Assembly (NCBI GenBank): GCA_964553125.1
Contig: CAZKJW010000010.1
Span: 1-37,236, forward strand
Direction: 5' to 3'
DNA from: Aphodomonas sp964553125
GTDB taxonomy: Bacteria; Bacillota; Clostridia; Christensenellales; Aristaeellaceae
DNA length: 37,236 nucleotides
This document shows, piece after piece, positions 8,915 through 16,737 of this stretch. The notes below the pieces were generated by a model. The model ran no database searches and was not told the DNA's origin. It worked only from the letters and a program-made list of their open reading frames with translations. The translations under genes were made by a program, and so were the position numbers. Numbering within the stretch: the first letter of the stretch is position 1; every line of letters starts with the position of its first letter.

Positions 8915-9727
8915 TCAATCGCGCAGCCAGTCGCCCGGACGCAGCCGCGCCGCGCCGGTCGTCTCGTCCACGCCTTCCATCACCATCAGCGGACGCACGC
9001 CGGGGTTTTCGCGCTGCGCCTGCTCGGTGGCGATGAGCACGGACGTGCCCTCCACGGTCACGTTGAATTCGTCCATCAGGCTCTTCATGCCGGCCAGCGT
9101 TCCGCCGGTGCGCAGGACGTCGTCCACGATGACCGTCCGCTGCCCTTCCTTCACCAGCCGCTTCGGAAGCGACATCGTCTTGAACGACGAGCCCACCGGA
9201 TAGGTGATGTGAACCGCCGCGCCTTCATATGCCTTGACGCTGCGGCGCGCAATGACCACCGGCACGCCCAGCGCGCGCGCCGTCATCATGGCAAGCGGAA
9301 TGCCCTGCATTTCCATAGTCAGCACAAAATCGGGCGCCGCGTCGTAATACTCGCTCGCCACAATTTCGCCCATGCGCACAAGCGTCTCCGGATCGCCCAC
9401 CAGATCGGCGATATACAGCAGCTCTCCGGGCAGCACGCGCCCCGGAGCGCTCAGCCGGGCGCAGAGCTCCTGCACGTCGGCGTAGCCGTCCTCATGCGCG
9501 ACCAGCGGCCGGAACCTCACGCCGCCCGCAGCGCCCGGAAGCGTCTCAAGCGTTCCGAATTTGAAGCGTTTCATCGCCGTGCGGATGATATCCAAATCCT
9601 CGCTCGCCGTCGATTTTGCAATATCGAACGTTTCGCAGAATGCAGACAATGCAAGGCTCTTGTTGGGCGCTTTCATGAGCGTCTGCGTCATGGCGGCCAG
9701 CCGTTCTGTGCGGCGAATATGATCCAT
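8915..9727 (-). CDS. purR: Pur operon repressor PurR (Bacillus type)
   Basis: About 270 residues: an N-terminal winged-helix DNA-binding domain (RRTERLAAMTQTLMKAPNK onward) and a C-terminal phosphoribosyltransferase-fold domain with the PRPP loop TVIVDDVLRTGGTLAG. In this family PRPP binding releases the protein from PurBox DNA, so it represses purine genes when PRPP is low. The fourth-codon ATG is used as the start because GAGAGAG and AGGAAGG lie upstream at workable spacing. The earlier ATG at 9734-9736 is one base from AGGAAGG. murC is divergent and pth-mfd follow, matching the common Bacillota neighbourhood, though spoVG, glmU and prs are absent here. Confidence 0.93.
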   Translation of the reverse strand: MDHIRRTERLAAMTQTLMKAPNKSLALSAFCETFDIAKSTASEDLDIIRTAMKRFKFGTLETLPGAAGGVRFRPLVAHEDGYADVQELCARLSAPGRVLPGELLYIADLVGDPETLVRMGEIVASEYYDAAPDFVLTMEMQGIPLAMMTARALGVPVVIARRSVKAYEGAAVHITYPVGSSFKTMSLPKRLVKEGQRTVIVDDVLRTGGTLAGMKSLMDEFNVTVEGTSVLIATEQAQRENPGVRPLMVMEGVDETTGAARLRPGDWLRD

Positions 9728-9800
9728 CTCTCTCATGCCTTCCTGCGCGCAAGGCGCGACATCGTGCGGTTTCTTTCCATTTTCCGAAGAATCAGGCGGT

Positions 9801-9829
9801 ATTATAGCAAAAACGTTCGTACTTTTCCA
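9801..9829 (-). promoter_or_regulatory. Promoter of purR with a PurBox-like core
   Basis: Read on the minus strand: -35 TGGAAA (9824-9829), a 17-base spacer and -10 TATAAT (9801-9806). The spacer contains GTACGAACGTTTT, whose CGAAC core resembles a PurBox and suggests autoregulation. No second box at the usual spacing was found, so the operator is tentative; the promoter itself is better supported. Confidence 0.6.
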
Positions 9830-9870
9830 GCCCTATTTTCGGCTTTTCGCGTGTTTTTCACAAATTTCTA

Positions 9871-9900
9871 TTGATGCAGTCCGGTTTGTTGGCGTATAAT
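9871..9900 (+). promoter_or_regulatory. Sigma-A promoter of murC
   Basis: TTGATG, an 18-base spacer and a perfect TATAAT lie 28 bases before the murC start codon. A GGGAGG ribosome site follows. It is divergent from the purR promoter. Confidence 0.75.
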
Positions 9901-9928
9901 AAGCCATAAACCGTTCGGGAGGCAGCAA

Positions 9929-11323
9929 ATGAATCTTTCCATCCGTGATTTTCAGGGCAAACGCGTTCACATGATCGGCATCGGCGGCAGCTCCATGTCC
10001 GGGCTGGCCGGCCTGCTCCGGCAGCGCGGATACCTTGTTTCCGGCTCCGACAACTATGACAGCTATCACGTGCGCGCAGTGCGCGAAAGCGGCATCGAAG
10101 TAAAAATCGGCCATCTGCCGGAGAACGTGCATGGCGCGGATCTGGTGATTTTCTCCGCCGCCATCTCGCCCGAGAACCCGGAGCGGCAGGAAGCCGCGCG
10201 TCTGGGCATCCCCGAAATGGAGCGCTCGACGCTGCTTGGGCAGCTGATGCAGGGCTATGAGCAGGCCGTGGGCGTTTCCGGAACGCACGGCAAAACCACC
10301 ACCACGGCGATGCTTTCCAAAATACTCGTGGATTGCGGCGTTGATCCGTCCATCCATATCGGCGGCGATTACGACTACATCGGCGGCAGCACGCGGCTCG
10401 GCTCGAAGGACGTGTTCGTGGCGGAGGCGTGCGAGTTCCATTCCAGCTTCCTTGAAATGCACCCCACCGTGGCGATCGTGCTGAACATTCAGGAGGATCA
10501 CCTCGACTACTACAAAGACCTTGCCGATATCGCAAACGCGTTCCGCCGCTTCGTCGACCGCGTGCCGCCGCAGGGCGTGTTCATCGGCAACGGCGACGAC
10601 GAAAACGTCCGCCGCATCATGCAGGGCGCGGCCTGCCGCGGCGAAACCTTCGGCTTCGGCGAAGAATGCGACTGGCAGCCGCGCGAGCTGACGCTCGATG
10701 AAGAAGGGCGTCCCTCCTTCACGCTGACGCTGCGCGGGCAGCCCGTGTGCAGGGCGTCCCTGCGCGTCGCCGGGCAGTTCAACATCATGAACGCCATGGC
10801 GGCGCTGGCCGCCGCGCACGCGCTCGGCGCAGACATGGACAAGGCCGCGCTGGCGCTTTCCACGTTTGAAAACGTCCATCGCCGGTTCGAGCTGACGAGC
10901 GTGACGGACGGCGTGAAGGTCTACCACGACTACGGCCACAACCCCGTGGAAATGGCGGGCGCGCTTTCCGTGGCGAAGCTGCAGCGCCCGGCGCGCCTGT
11001 GGGCGGTGATGCAGCCGCACACCTATTCGCGCGTGAAGCGGCTTTTCAATGATTACATCCATTGCTGTGACGACGCAGACGAAATTCTCGTCACCGACAT
11101 CTGCGCCGCGCGCGAAAAAGACCCCGGCGACATCAACAGCCGGATGCTCGTGGACGCAATCGCCGCAACGGGGCAGAGCGTGCATCTCACGCCCACCTTC
11201 GACGACACGGAGGCGTATCTCCGCGCGCACTGGCAGCCCGGCGACCTCGTGCTGACGATGGGCTGCGGAAACATCAACGTGCTCAACGAGCAGATCAAGC
11301 AGCACGGCGACACAGCAAAATAA
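9929..11323 (+). CDS. murC: UDP-N-acetylmuramate--L-alanine ligase
   Basis: A 464-residue cytoplasmic Mur ligase adding L-alanine to UDP-MurNAc, the first peptide step of peptidoglycan synthesis. The N-terminal domain opens with the MurC hallmark HMIGIGGSSMSGLA and GSD. The ATP loop is SGTHGKTTTT near residue 120, the central domain has NIQEDHLDYY, and the C-terminal domain has DYGHNP and AVMQPHTYSRVKRL. Length is normal. The ATG follows GGGAGG at good spacing and has its own promoter. A MazG-like gene follows after 30 bases and may share the transcript. Confidence 0.96.
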   Translation: MNLSIRDFQGKRVHMIGIGGSSMSGLAGLLRQRGYLVSGSDNYDSYHVRAVRESGIEVKIGHLPENVHGADLVIFSAAISPENPERQEAARLGIPEMERSTLLGQLMQGYEQAVGVSGTHGKTTTTAMLSKILVDCGVDPSIHIGGDYDYIGGSTRLGSKDVFVAEACEFHSSFLEMHPTVAIVLNIQEDHLDYYKDLADIANAFRRFVDRVPPQGVFIGNGDDENVRRIMQGAACRGETFGFGEECDWQPRELTLDEEGRPSFTLTLRGQPVCRASLRVAGQFNIMNAMAALAAAHALGADMDKAALALSTFENVHRRFELTSVTDGVKVYHDYGHNPVEMAGALSVAKLQRPARLWAVMQPHTYSRVKRLFNDYIHCCDDADEILVTDICAAREKDPGDINSRMLVDAIAATGQSVHLTPTFDDTEAYLRAHWQPGDLVLTMGCGNINVLNEQIKQHGDTAK

Positions 11324-11353
11324 CCCGCGCGCAGTCGCAGCAGTGAGGGCATT

Positions 11354-11656
11354 ATGGATTTGAGAGAGGCGCAGAAGGCCGTATACAAAAACAAAATCGA
11401 TAAAGGGTTCAACGTCACGGACGTGAACAAGGAATTCTGCCTGCTCTACGGTGAGGTTGCCGAAGCATACGACGCATGGCGGAAAAAGCAGGCGGACGTC
11501 GGCGAAGAGCTCGCGGATATCGCCATTTACCTGCTGGGGCTGTCCGAAATTCTGGGTGTCGATCTGGCTGCGGCGATTGAAGCAAAGATGAAGATCAACC
11601 AGAACCGTGAATACAGAATGATTGACGGCGTGCTGACCCGCGTTTCAGGAGACTGA
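11354..11656 (+). CDS. MazG-like nucleotide pyrophosphohydrolase
   Basis: A 100-residue all-alpha protein with the Mg-binding ExxE...ExxD pattern of MazG/dUTPase-like enzymes: E34-V-A-E37 in LYGEVAEAYDAW and E52-L-A-D55 in EELADIAIYLLGL. Members hydrolyse NTPs to NMP and pyrophosphate and are thought to clean nucleotide pools; the exact substrate cannot be told here. GAGGG lies a few bases before the ATG. Its length is that of the short single-domain members, which usually dimerise. It lies 30 bases after murC and just before a broken ABM-domain gene. Confidence 0.8.
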   Translation: MDLREAQKAVYKNKIDKGFNVTDVNKEFCLLYGEVAEAYDAWRKKQADVGEELADIAIYLLGLSEILGVDLAAAIEAKMKINQNREYRMIDGVLTRVSGD

Positions 11657-11662
11657 CAGGTC

Positions 11663-11996
11663 ATGGCGATCACAGTGAATTTGTATTACACTGGAAAAAA
11701 CGGCGCGGCAGAAAAATTTGTGCGCGAGATGACTTCAAGCGGAACGGTTCAGTCGATCAGGGAAGAAGCAGGAAACCTGAAATATGATTATTTCATAAAA
11801 AATCGACGAACCGGTAACCGTTTTGCTCATTGACAGCTGGGAGTCGCAGGCGGCGATCGATGCGCATCACCGCTCGCCCATGATGAAGAAAATCGTCGAA
11901 CTGCGCGACAAATACGACCTGCACATGCGTGCCGAACGCTATCTTTCCGACGAGTCCGGCATCCCCGAAGGCGACGCGCGGTATCTCAGGGACTGA
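11663..11996 (+). pseudogene. Antibiotic-biosynthesis-monooxygenase (ABM) domain protein, frameshifted
   Basis: Translation from the ATG gives 45 residues (MAITVNLYYTGKNGAAEKFV...) and then leaves frame at a run of six A residues (11797-11802), stopping at 11831-11833. Removing one A restores a continuous protein of about 110 residues continuing KIDEPVTVLLIDSWESQAAI and ending EGDARYLRD. The restored sequence has the pattern of YgiN-like ABM-domain proteins: a conserved DSWES...AIDAHHRSP segment and the ferredoxin-like dimer length. The break may be a real mutation, a phase-variable homopolymer or a sequencing error. A weak AGGAG lies upstream. If active, the protein would be a small cytoplasmic dimer acting on quinol-like or unknown compounds. 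Confidence 0.75.
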
Positions 11997-12029
11997 CGCG
12001 CTCCCTTCCCGGCCGAGAGGCACATTCCG

Positions 12030-12065
12030 CGGCGTTTCGCCTGCAAAGCGAAGCGCCGTTTTTTT
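12030..12065 (+). terminator. Intrinsic terminator of the murC-MazG-ABM transcript
   Basis: An 11-bp stem, CGGCGTTTCGC pairing with GCGAAGCGCCG (one G-U pair), a 7-base loop and seven T residues. It separates the murC unit from the frr operon. Confidence 0.88.
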
Positions 12066-12067
12066 AT

Positions 12068-12084
12068 GCCGCGCCCTGCGCGGC
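12068..12084. repeat. Dispersed intergenic palindrome (copy 2)
   Basis: GCCGCGCCCTGCGCGGC starts just after the T-run of the preceding terminator. Together with the preceding AT it is identical over 19 bases to the copy at 32939-32957. Confidence 0.6.
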
Positions 12085-12109
12085 CTGAAAACATCCTCCG
12101 CATTGCTAC

Positions 12110-12138
12110 TTGCGCAATAGCGAAAAACAAGGTACAAT
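12110..12138 (+). promoter_or_regulatory. Sigma-A promoter of the frr-polC operon
   Basis: TTGCGC, a 17-base spacer and TACAAT lie 38 bases before the frr start codon. It is the only clear promoter before the long tightly packed run ending with polC. Confidence 0.7.
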
Positions 12139-12176
12139 AGGTGCATAAAGCGCATGCAGAACAGGAGTGATCGATT

Positions 12177-12737
12177 ATGACGACGGATCAGATTCTCGAA
12201 AATGCAAAGGACAAAATGAGCAAAACCGCCGCTGCCCTGAAGAAGGACTTCTCCACCCTGCGCGCCGGCCGCGCCAACCCGCAGCTGCTGGATCGCGTGA
12301 CGGTTGACTATTACGGCAGCCCCACTCCGCTCAACCAGCTGGGCAATATCTCCGCGCCCGAACCGCGTATGCTCGTCATCTCGCCGTGGGATCCCAAGCA
12401 GATTCCGCTGATTGAAAAAGCCATCATGAAGAGCGACGTGGGCATGACCCCCGCCAACGACGGCCGCATCATCCGCCTGATCGTTCCGGAGCTGAACGAA
12501 GAACGCCGCAAGGAGCTGAGCAAGCTCGTCAAGAAGAGCTGCGAGGAAAGCAAGGTTGCCGTGCGCAACATCCGCCGCGACGCCGTGGAGCAGTTCAAAA
12601 AGATGAAGAAGAACAGCGAGATCACTGAGGACGATCAGAAGACCGCTGAGAATAACATCCAGAAAATCCACGACAACGCCATCAAGGAGCTGGACAAGAT
12701 CGCCGCCGAAAAGGAAAAGGAGATCATGTCGGTTTGA
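12177..12737 (+). CDS. frr: Ribosome recycling factor
   Basis: A 186-residue protein, normal for the family, that with EF-G splits post-termination ribosomes. Diagnostic segments are STLRAGRANPQLLD near the N-terminus, YYGSPTPLNQLGNIS in the hinge-domain II region, SDVGMTPANDGRIIRL, and the long helical C-terminal half with EERRKELSKLVKK and AVRNIRRDA. ACAGGAGTG precedes the ATG at suitable spacing. Its stop overlaps a TTG start of the next small gene. The usual upstream tsf and pyrH genes are not next to it here, since a terminator and a promoter lie directly upstream. Confidence 0.97.
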   Translation: MTTDQILENAKDKMSKTAAALKKDFSTLRAGRANPQLLDRVTVDYYGSPTPLNQLGNISAPEPRMLVISPWDPKQIPLIEKAIMKSDVGMTPANDGRIIRLIVPELNEERRKELSKLVKKSCEESKVAVRNIRRDAVEQFKKMKKNSEITEDDQKTAENNIQKIHDNAIKELDKIAAEKEKEIMSV

Positions 12738-12943
12738 CGTGCGAAAACCTGCTGGGCCTGCCGCTTGAGCTGGCGCTGGAGCGCCTGCATGCGGCGGGAA
12801 TCGAACCGAAAATCATCGAAAGCCGCGCGCCGCGCCGCCCCGCTGGGAACGGCGCGCTTCGTGTTGTCCGCGTAAAGGACGGCGGCCGCGAAGTGACGGC
12901 GTGCGGCTTTGAGACCTCGCTGAAAGAGGAAGAACATGCCTGA
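12734..12943 (+). CDS. Small PASTA-like protein of unknown function
   Basis: Sixty-nine residues starting with TTG inside the frr stop (TTGA overlap) and ending eight bases into uppS, so it is coupled on both sides. The segment LLGLPLELALERLHAAGIEPKI has the shape of a PASTA repeat (hydrophobic-Gly, then a helix ending in AG, then a strand), followed by a basic ARRP-like stretch. No signal peptide or membrane segment is present, so it is probably cytoplasmic. Its conservation between frr and uppS would be the best evidence that it is real. I assign no function. Confidence 0.6.
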   Translation: MTCENLLGLPLELALERLHAAGIEPKIIESRAPRRPAGNGALRVVRVKDGGREVTACGFETSLKEEEHA

Positions 12944-13667
12944 ACTCTGGACAAAGCCGGAGCGGATGCCCCGGCATGTCGCCATCATTATGGACGGCAA
13001 CGGCCGCTGGGCCAAAAAGCGCAGCGTGCCGCGCGCAATGGGCCACCGCGCGGGCGTGGAGGCGATGCGCGCAATCATCCGCGAGAGCAGCGATCTGGGC
13101 GTCGAGGTGCTTTCGCTGTACGCCTTCTCCACCGAAAACTGGAAGCGCTCCACGGAAGAAGTGGGCGTGCTGATGGGGCTGCTGCTTGAGTTTTGCAACC
13201 GCGAGGTGGAAAACCTCTATCGCAACAACGTGCGCATCCGCATCATCGGCGATGTGGAGCACATGCCGGAGCCTCAGCGCACAGCGCTTAAAAACGCCAT
13301 GACCCGCACTGCCGACCGTACCGGCCTGCAGCTGAATTTCGCCATCAACTACGGCGGACGCGACGAGCTGCGCCGCGCCGTGCGCAGGCTGTGCGAGCAG
13401 GCGCTTGCGGGCGCGCTCACGCCGGAGGATATCACCGAAGAAACGCTGCGTCAGGCGCTGGACACTGCCGGTCAGCCGGACGTCGATCTCGTCATCCGCA
13501 CCAGCGGCGAGGAGCGCATGAGCAACTTCCTGCCCTTCCAGGCGGCCTACGCGGAGCTGCAGTTTCCGCAGATTCTCTGGCCCGATTTCGGCGTGGACGA
13601 ATATCACGCCGCGCTGGATAACTTTGCCGGACGCGACCGGCGCTTCGGCGGCCGCAACGAAGAATAA
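12936..13667 (+). CDS. uppS: Isoprenyl transferase (undecaprenyl diphosphate synthase)
   Basis: A 243-residue cis-prenyltransferase making the C55 lipid carrier for cell-wall synthesis from farnesyl diphosphate and isopentenyl diphosphate. Signatures are HVAIIMDGNGRWA with the catalytic Asp20, RAMGHRAGVEA, LYAFSTENWKR, NFAINYGGRDE, and the C-terminal DLVIRTSGEERMSNFLPFQ. It has no membrane segments and is a soluble or peripheral homodimer in this family. It starts eight bases inside the preceding small gene. cdsA, dxr, rseP and ispG follow in the usual order; ispG and dxr supply its isoprenoid precursors. Confidence 0.96.
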   Translation: MPELWTKPERMPRHVAIIMDGNGRWAKKRSVPRAMGHRAGVEAMRAIIRESSDLGVEVLSLYAFSTENWKRSTEEVGVLMGLLLEFCNREVENLYRNNVRIRIIGDVEHMPEPQRTALKNAMTRTADRTGLQLNFAINYGGRDELRRAVRRLCEQALAGALTPEDITEETLRQALDTAGQPDVDLVIRTSGEERMSNFLPFQAAYAELQFPQILWPDFGVDEYHAALDNFAGRDRRFGGRNEE

Positions 13668-13699
13668 CCCGCCAACGCACACACAGGAGGCATAACAGA

Positions 13700-14506
13700 A
13701 TGAAGCAGAGAATCATCACCGGAAGCATTTTCGCCGCGGCGCTTTGCGTCGTCCTGCTCCTGCGCGATTATCTGCTCATTCCCGCCATGGCGGCGGCCTC
13801 GATGCTCTGCTGCATCGAGCTGCTCAACGCGTTCAACGCGAAAAACATCCGCCCCATCCGCTGGCTGTGCCTCAGCTATTCGGCGCTTGTTCCGCTGGGC
13901 GCGTTTTTCGTCGATGCGACGCATCTGCTGGTCTATGAAACGCTGCTGCTGTTCGTCGTGCTGACTGCGCACCTTTTCCGCAAGAAACCGAGCCTGCCCG
14001 ATACGGCGGGCGCGCTGTGCGCGGCGGGCTACGCGACCATTCCGCTTTCCATGATGGTCATGTTCCTGCACATAACGCCCTCCCTGCGTTCGGCGCTTGT
14101 AATCGCCTCGGCGTTTCTTTTTGCCTATTTCGGCGATATGGCGGCCTACTTCACAGGCGTATTCTTCGGCAAGCACAAAATGGTGCCCGTGCTTTCCCCG
14201 AAAAAAACGTGGGAAGGCGCTGCGGGCGGGCTTGTCGGCAGTATGCTGTGCGGGCTGCTGCTGTTCCTCGCGGAGCGCTATTCCATGCCGGGCATCCCGC
14301 TGTGGCCGTATCTGCTGCTCGGGCTCATCTGCGGCGTGGCGGAACAGGCGGGCGATCTGACTGCCTCGCTCATCAAGCGCTTCTGCGGCGTGAAGGATTA
14401 CGGCAACCTCTTTCCCGGCCACGGCGGCATGATGGATCGCATCGACAGCGTGCTGTTCACCACGCTCATCCTGTACGCCTACTGTCTGCTGGGCGGACTG
14501 CTTTAA
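13700..14506 (+). CDS. cdsA: Phosphatidate cytidylyltransferase
   Basis: A 268-residue integral membrane enzyme that makes CDP-diacylglycerol from phosphatidic acid and CTP, the branch point to anionic phospholipids. Most of the chain is hydrophobic, with several membrane segments. The family signature near the C-terminus is intact: SLIKRFCGVKDYGNLFPGHG followed by GMMDRID. The segment SPKKTWEGAAGG is also characteristic. The ATG follows ACAGGAGG. The gene sits between uppS and dxr and ends 14 bases before the dxr start. Confidence 0.95.
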   Translation: MKQRIITGSIFAAALCVVLLLRDYLLIPAMAAASMLCCIELLNAFNAKNIRPIRWLCLSYSALVPLGAFFVDATHLLVYETLLLFVVLTAHLFRKKPSLPDTAGALCAAGYATIPLSMMVMFLHITPSLRSALVIASAFLFAYFGDMAAYFTGVFFGKHKMVPVLSPKKTWEGAAGGLVGSMLCGLLLFLAERYSMPGIPLWPYLLLGLICGVAEQAGDLTASLIKRFCGVKDYGNLFPGHGGMMDRIDSVLFTTLILYAYCLLGGLL

Positions 14507-14520
14507 GGAGTTCATCAAAA

Positions 14521-15669
14521 ATGAGAAAAATCGCGCTGTTGGGGAGCACCGGCTCCATCGGAACTCAGGCGCTGGACGTAGCGGCCCGTCATGCGGACCG
14601 CTTTCAAATTATTGCGCTCACGGCGCATTCAAGCGCCGAAAAGCTGTTTGCGCAGGCGCGGCGGTTCCGCCCGAAGCTGTGCGGGCTTGTCGTCGAGCCG
14701 GAAAGCATTCCGGACGATCTGCGGGATATCGAATGGGTGTTCGGCGCAGACTGCCTCCGAACCGCCGCAACGCTCGACGAAGCGGACGACGTGCTTGTGT
14801 CGGTGGTCGGCTTTGCTGGGCTTCCCGCCGTGATGCACGCGCTCGGCGCGGGAAAACGCGTGCTGCTTGCCAACAAAGAAGCGCTCGTCGCGGGCGGCGC
14901 GCTTGTGACGGAGGCCGCCAGAAAAGCCGGTCAGCCGCTTCTTCCCGTGGACAGCGAGCACAGCGCTATCTTCCAGTGCCTGCGCGCGCGCGACGCCAAC
15001 GCGCCGCGCCGCCTTCTGCTCACCGCGTCCGGCGGGCCTTTCCGCACATGGCGCGCGGAGAATATCGAAAACGCGACCGTGGCGCAGGCGCTCAATCACC
15101 CAAACTGGTCGATGGGGCGGAAGATCACCGTCGATTCGGCGAGCATGATGAACAAGGCGCTGGAAATCATCGAGGCGCGCTGGCTGTTCGACATGCCGCC
15201 GGAGAAAATCAACGTGCTCATTCATCCGCAGTCGATTGTGCATTCCATGGTGGAGTTTGACGACGGCGGCGTTCTGGCTCAGCTGGGCGTTCCGGATATG
15301 CGCCTGCCGATTCTTTACGCCATGGCCTTCCCCGACCGGCTGGAGACGGGCGCGCCGCCGCTCAGCCTCGCGCAGATCGGCTCGCTCACATTTGAAGCGC
15401 CCGACCGCGCGAAATTCCCCGGCATGTTTCTTGCCTACGACGCGCTGCGCGCGGGCGGCGCGGCCTGCGCCATGCTCAACGCCGCCAACGAGGCGGCCGT
15501 GGAAGCGTTCCTTGCAGAGCGCATCCCGTTCGGCCGCATCTGGCAGGTTGTGCGCGACACGCTGGAGGCCGTCGGAAACCACCCCGCAGACAGCATCGAA
15601 GCCGTGTTTGAGGCGGACGCGCTCGCAAGGCGCACGGCGCGCGGCATTCTCGCCCGAACGGGCGCATAA
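14521..15669 (+). CDS. dxr: 1-deoxy-D-xylulose 5-phosphate reductoisomerase
   Basis: A 382-residue enzyme of the non-mevalonate isoprenoid pathway, converting DXP to MEP with NADPH and a divalent metal. The N-terminal NADPH loop is LLGSTGSIGTQ. Catalytic and metal segments are LLANKEALVAGG, LPVDSEHSAIFQCL, GGPF, HPNWSMGRKITVDSASMMNK and HPQSIVHSMVEF. The reading frame is open far upstream into cdsA, but the ATG chosen here follows AAGGAG and opens directly with the conserved MRKIALLGS. Length is standard. Confidence 0.96.
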   Translation: MRKIALLGSTGSIGTQALDVAARHADRFQIIALTAHSSAEKLFAQARRFRPKLCGLVVEPESIPDDLRDIEWVFGADCLRTAATLDEADDVLVSVVGFAGLPAVMHALGAGKRVLLANKEALVAGGALVTEAARKAGQPLLPVDSEHSAIFQCLRARDANAPRRLLLTASGGPFRTWRAENIENATVAQALNHPNWSMGRKITVDSASMMNKALEIIEARWLFDMPPEKINVLIHPQSIVHSMVEFDDGGVLAQLGVPDMRLPILYAMAFPDRLETGAPPLSLAQIGSLTFEAPDRAKFPGMFLAYDALRAGGAACAMLNAANEAAVEAFLAERIPFGRIWQVVRDTLEAVGNHPADSIEAVFEADALARRTARGILARTGA

Positions 15670-15693
15670 ACTCTCCCGAGCAGGAGGCGCAAT

Positions 15694-16737
15694 TTGATCA
15701 ATCTTCTTTATTGGCTGCTTGCCATTTTCATGTTCGGTCTGCTGGTGACGCTGCACGAGCTGGGGCATTTTCTCGCCGCGCGGGCGACGGGCGTGCCGGT
15801 GGCGGAATTCGCCGTCGGCTTCGGCCCGAAGCTGATTTCGCGCCAGAGCAAAAAAAGCGGCGTCATGTTTTCGCTGCGCGCGCTGCCCTTCGGCGGCTAC
15901 TGCCGCTTCTACGCCGACGACGAGGACGACATTCCGGACAATCCCGGCGCGTATTCGCGCCAGAAAATCTGGAAGCGCGCGCTCATCTCCGTGAGCGGCC
16001 CGGTTTTCAATCTGCTGGTGGCGGTGCTGGCGCTGTTCATTTTGTTTGCGTGCGTGGGGCTGCTTTCGAGCACGCCGGTTGTCGGCGGGCTGCTCGACGG
16101 GCTTCCGGCCAGAGAGTGCGGCTTTGAAATCGGCGACCGCATCGTCAGCGTCAACGGGCACGCGGTGGAGTCCTCCGCCGATGCGTCGCAGTTCATCAGC
16201 GACGCGGGCGAGAGCGAAATCCATTTCGTGCTTGAGCGCGGCGGTGAGGCCGTTGAAATCGCGCTCACGCCGCGCTGGTCGCAGGAGGACGGGCGGCTGA
16301 TGGTCGGCATCCAGTATCAGACGGCGGCGTACCGTTTCCCCGTCGGCGAATCGCTCCGCTATTCGCTCGCTTCGACGGCGAGCATGTCGGGCGCGATTGT
16401 CGATTTTCTGCGCGATCTGATTTTCAAAGGCGAAGGCGTAGACAATCTCTCCGGGCCGATCGGCACGGTCACGGCGGTGAAGGAGCAGACGCAGGCGGGC
16501 GGCATCCGCAGCTATCTGGAGCTGGCCGCGCTCATCAGCGTCAACCTCGGGCTTTTCAACCTGCTCCCCATTCCCGGTCTGGACGGCAGCAAGCTGATCT
16601 TCCTTCTGGTGGAAAAAATCCGCGGCAAGCGCATTCCGCCGGAAAAAGAGAGCATCGTGGTGATGATCGGCTTTGCGCTGCTGCTTGCGCTCATGGTGCT
16701 GGTGATGTATCAGGATATTGCGAGGTTATTCAAATGA
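15694..16737 (+). CDS. rseP: RseP-type site-2 zinc metalloprotease
   Basis: A 347-residue intramembrane protease that in this family cuts membrane-bound anti-sigma factors and leftover signal peptides. The zinc motif HELGH is at residues 21-25 in the first membrane segment. One PDZ domain occupies about residues 115-185 (GFEIGDRIVSVNGHAVESS). The second catalytic motif NLLPIPGLDG is near residue 290, with membrane segments around it. The start is TTG, chosen because AGGAGG lies eight bases upstream and the product then opens with the membrane segment. The stop overlaps the ispG start in an ATGA junction. Gene order dxr-rseP-ispG is standard in Bacillota. Confidence 0.95.
   Translation: MINLLYWLLAIFMFGLLVTLHELGHFLAARATGVPVAEFAVGFGPKLISRQSKKSGVMFSLRALPFGGYCRFYADDEDDIPDNPGAYSRQKIWKRALISVSGPVFNLLVAVLALFILFACVGLLSSTPVVGGLLDGLPARECGFEIGDRIVSVNGHAVESSADASQFISDAGESEIHFVLERGGEAVEIALTPRWSQEDGRLMVGIQYQTAAYRFPVGESLRYSLASTASMSGAIVDFLRDLIFKGEGVDNLSGPIGTVTAVKEQTQAGGIRSYLELAALISVNLGLFNLLPIPGLDGSKLIFLLVEKIRGKRIPPEKESIVVMIGFALLLALMVLVMYQDIARLFK

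Noticed and set aside
11795..11803. Programmed -1 frameshift at A AAA AAT in the ABM-domain gene
   Set aside because: A -1 shift does not lead into the restoring frame; the required change is equivalent to removing one base (+1), so the classical slippery mechanism does not fit.
14017..14520. Long N-terminal extension of dxr
   Set aside because: It overlaps cdsA in another frame, lacks family similarity, and the ATG at 14521 has AAGGAG and the conserved start of the enzyme.
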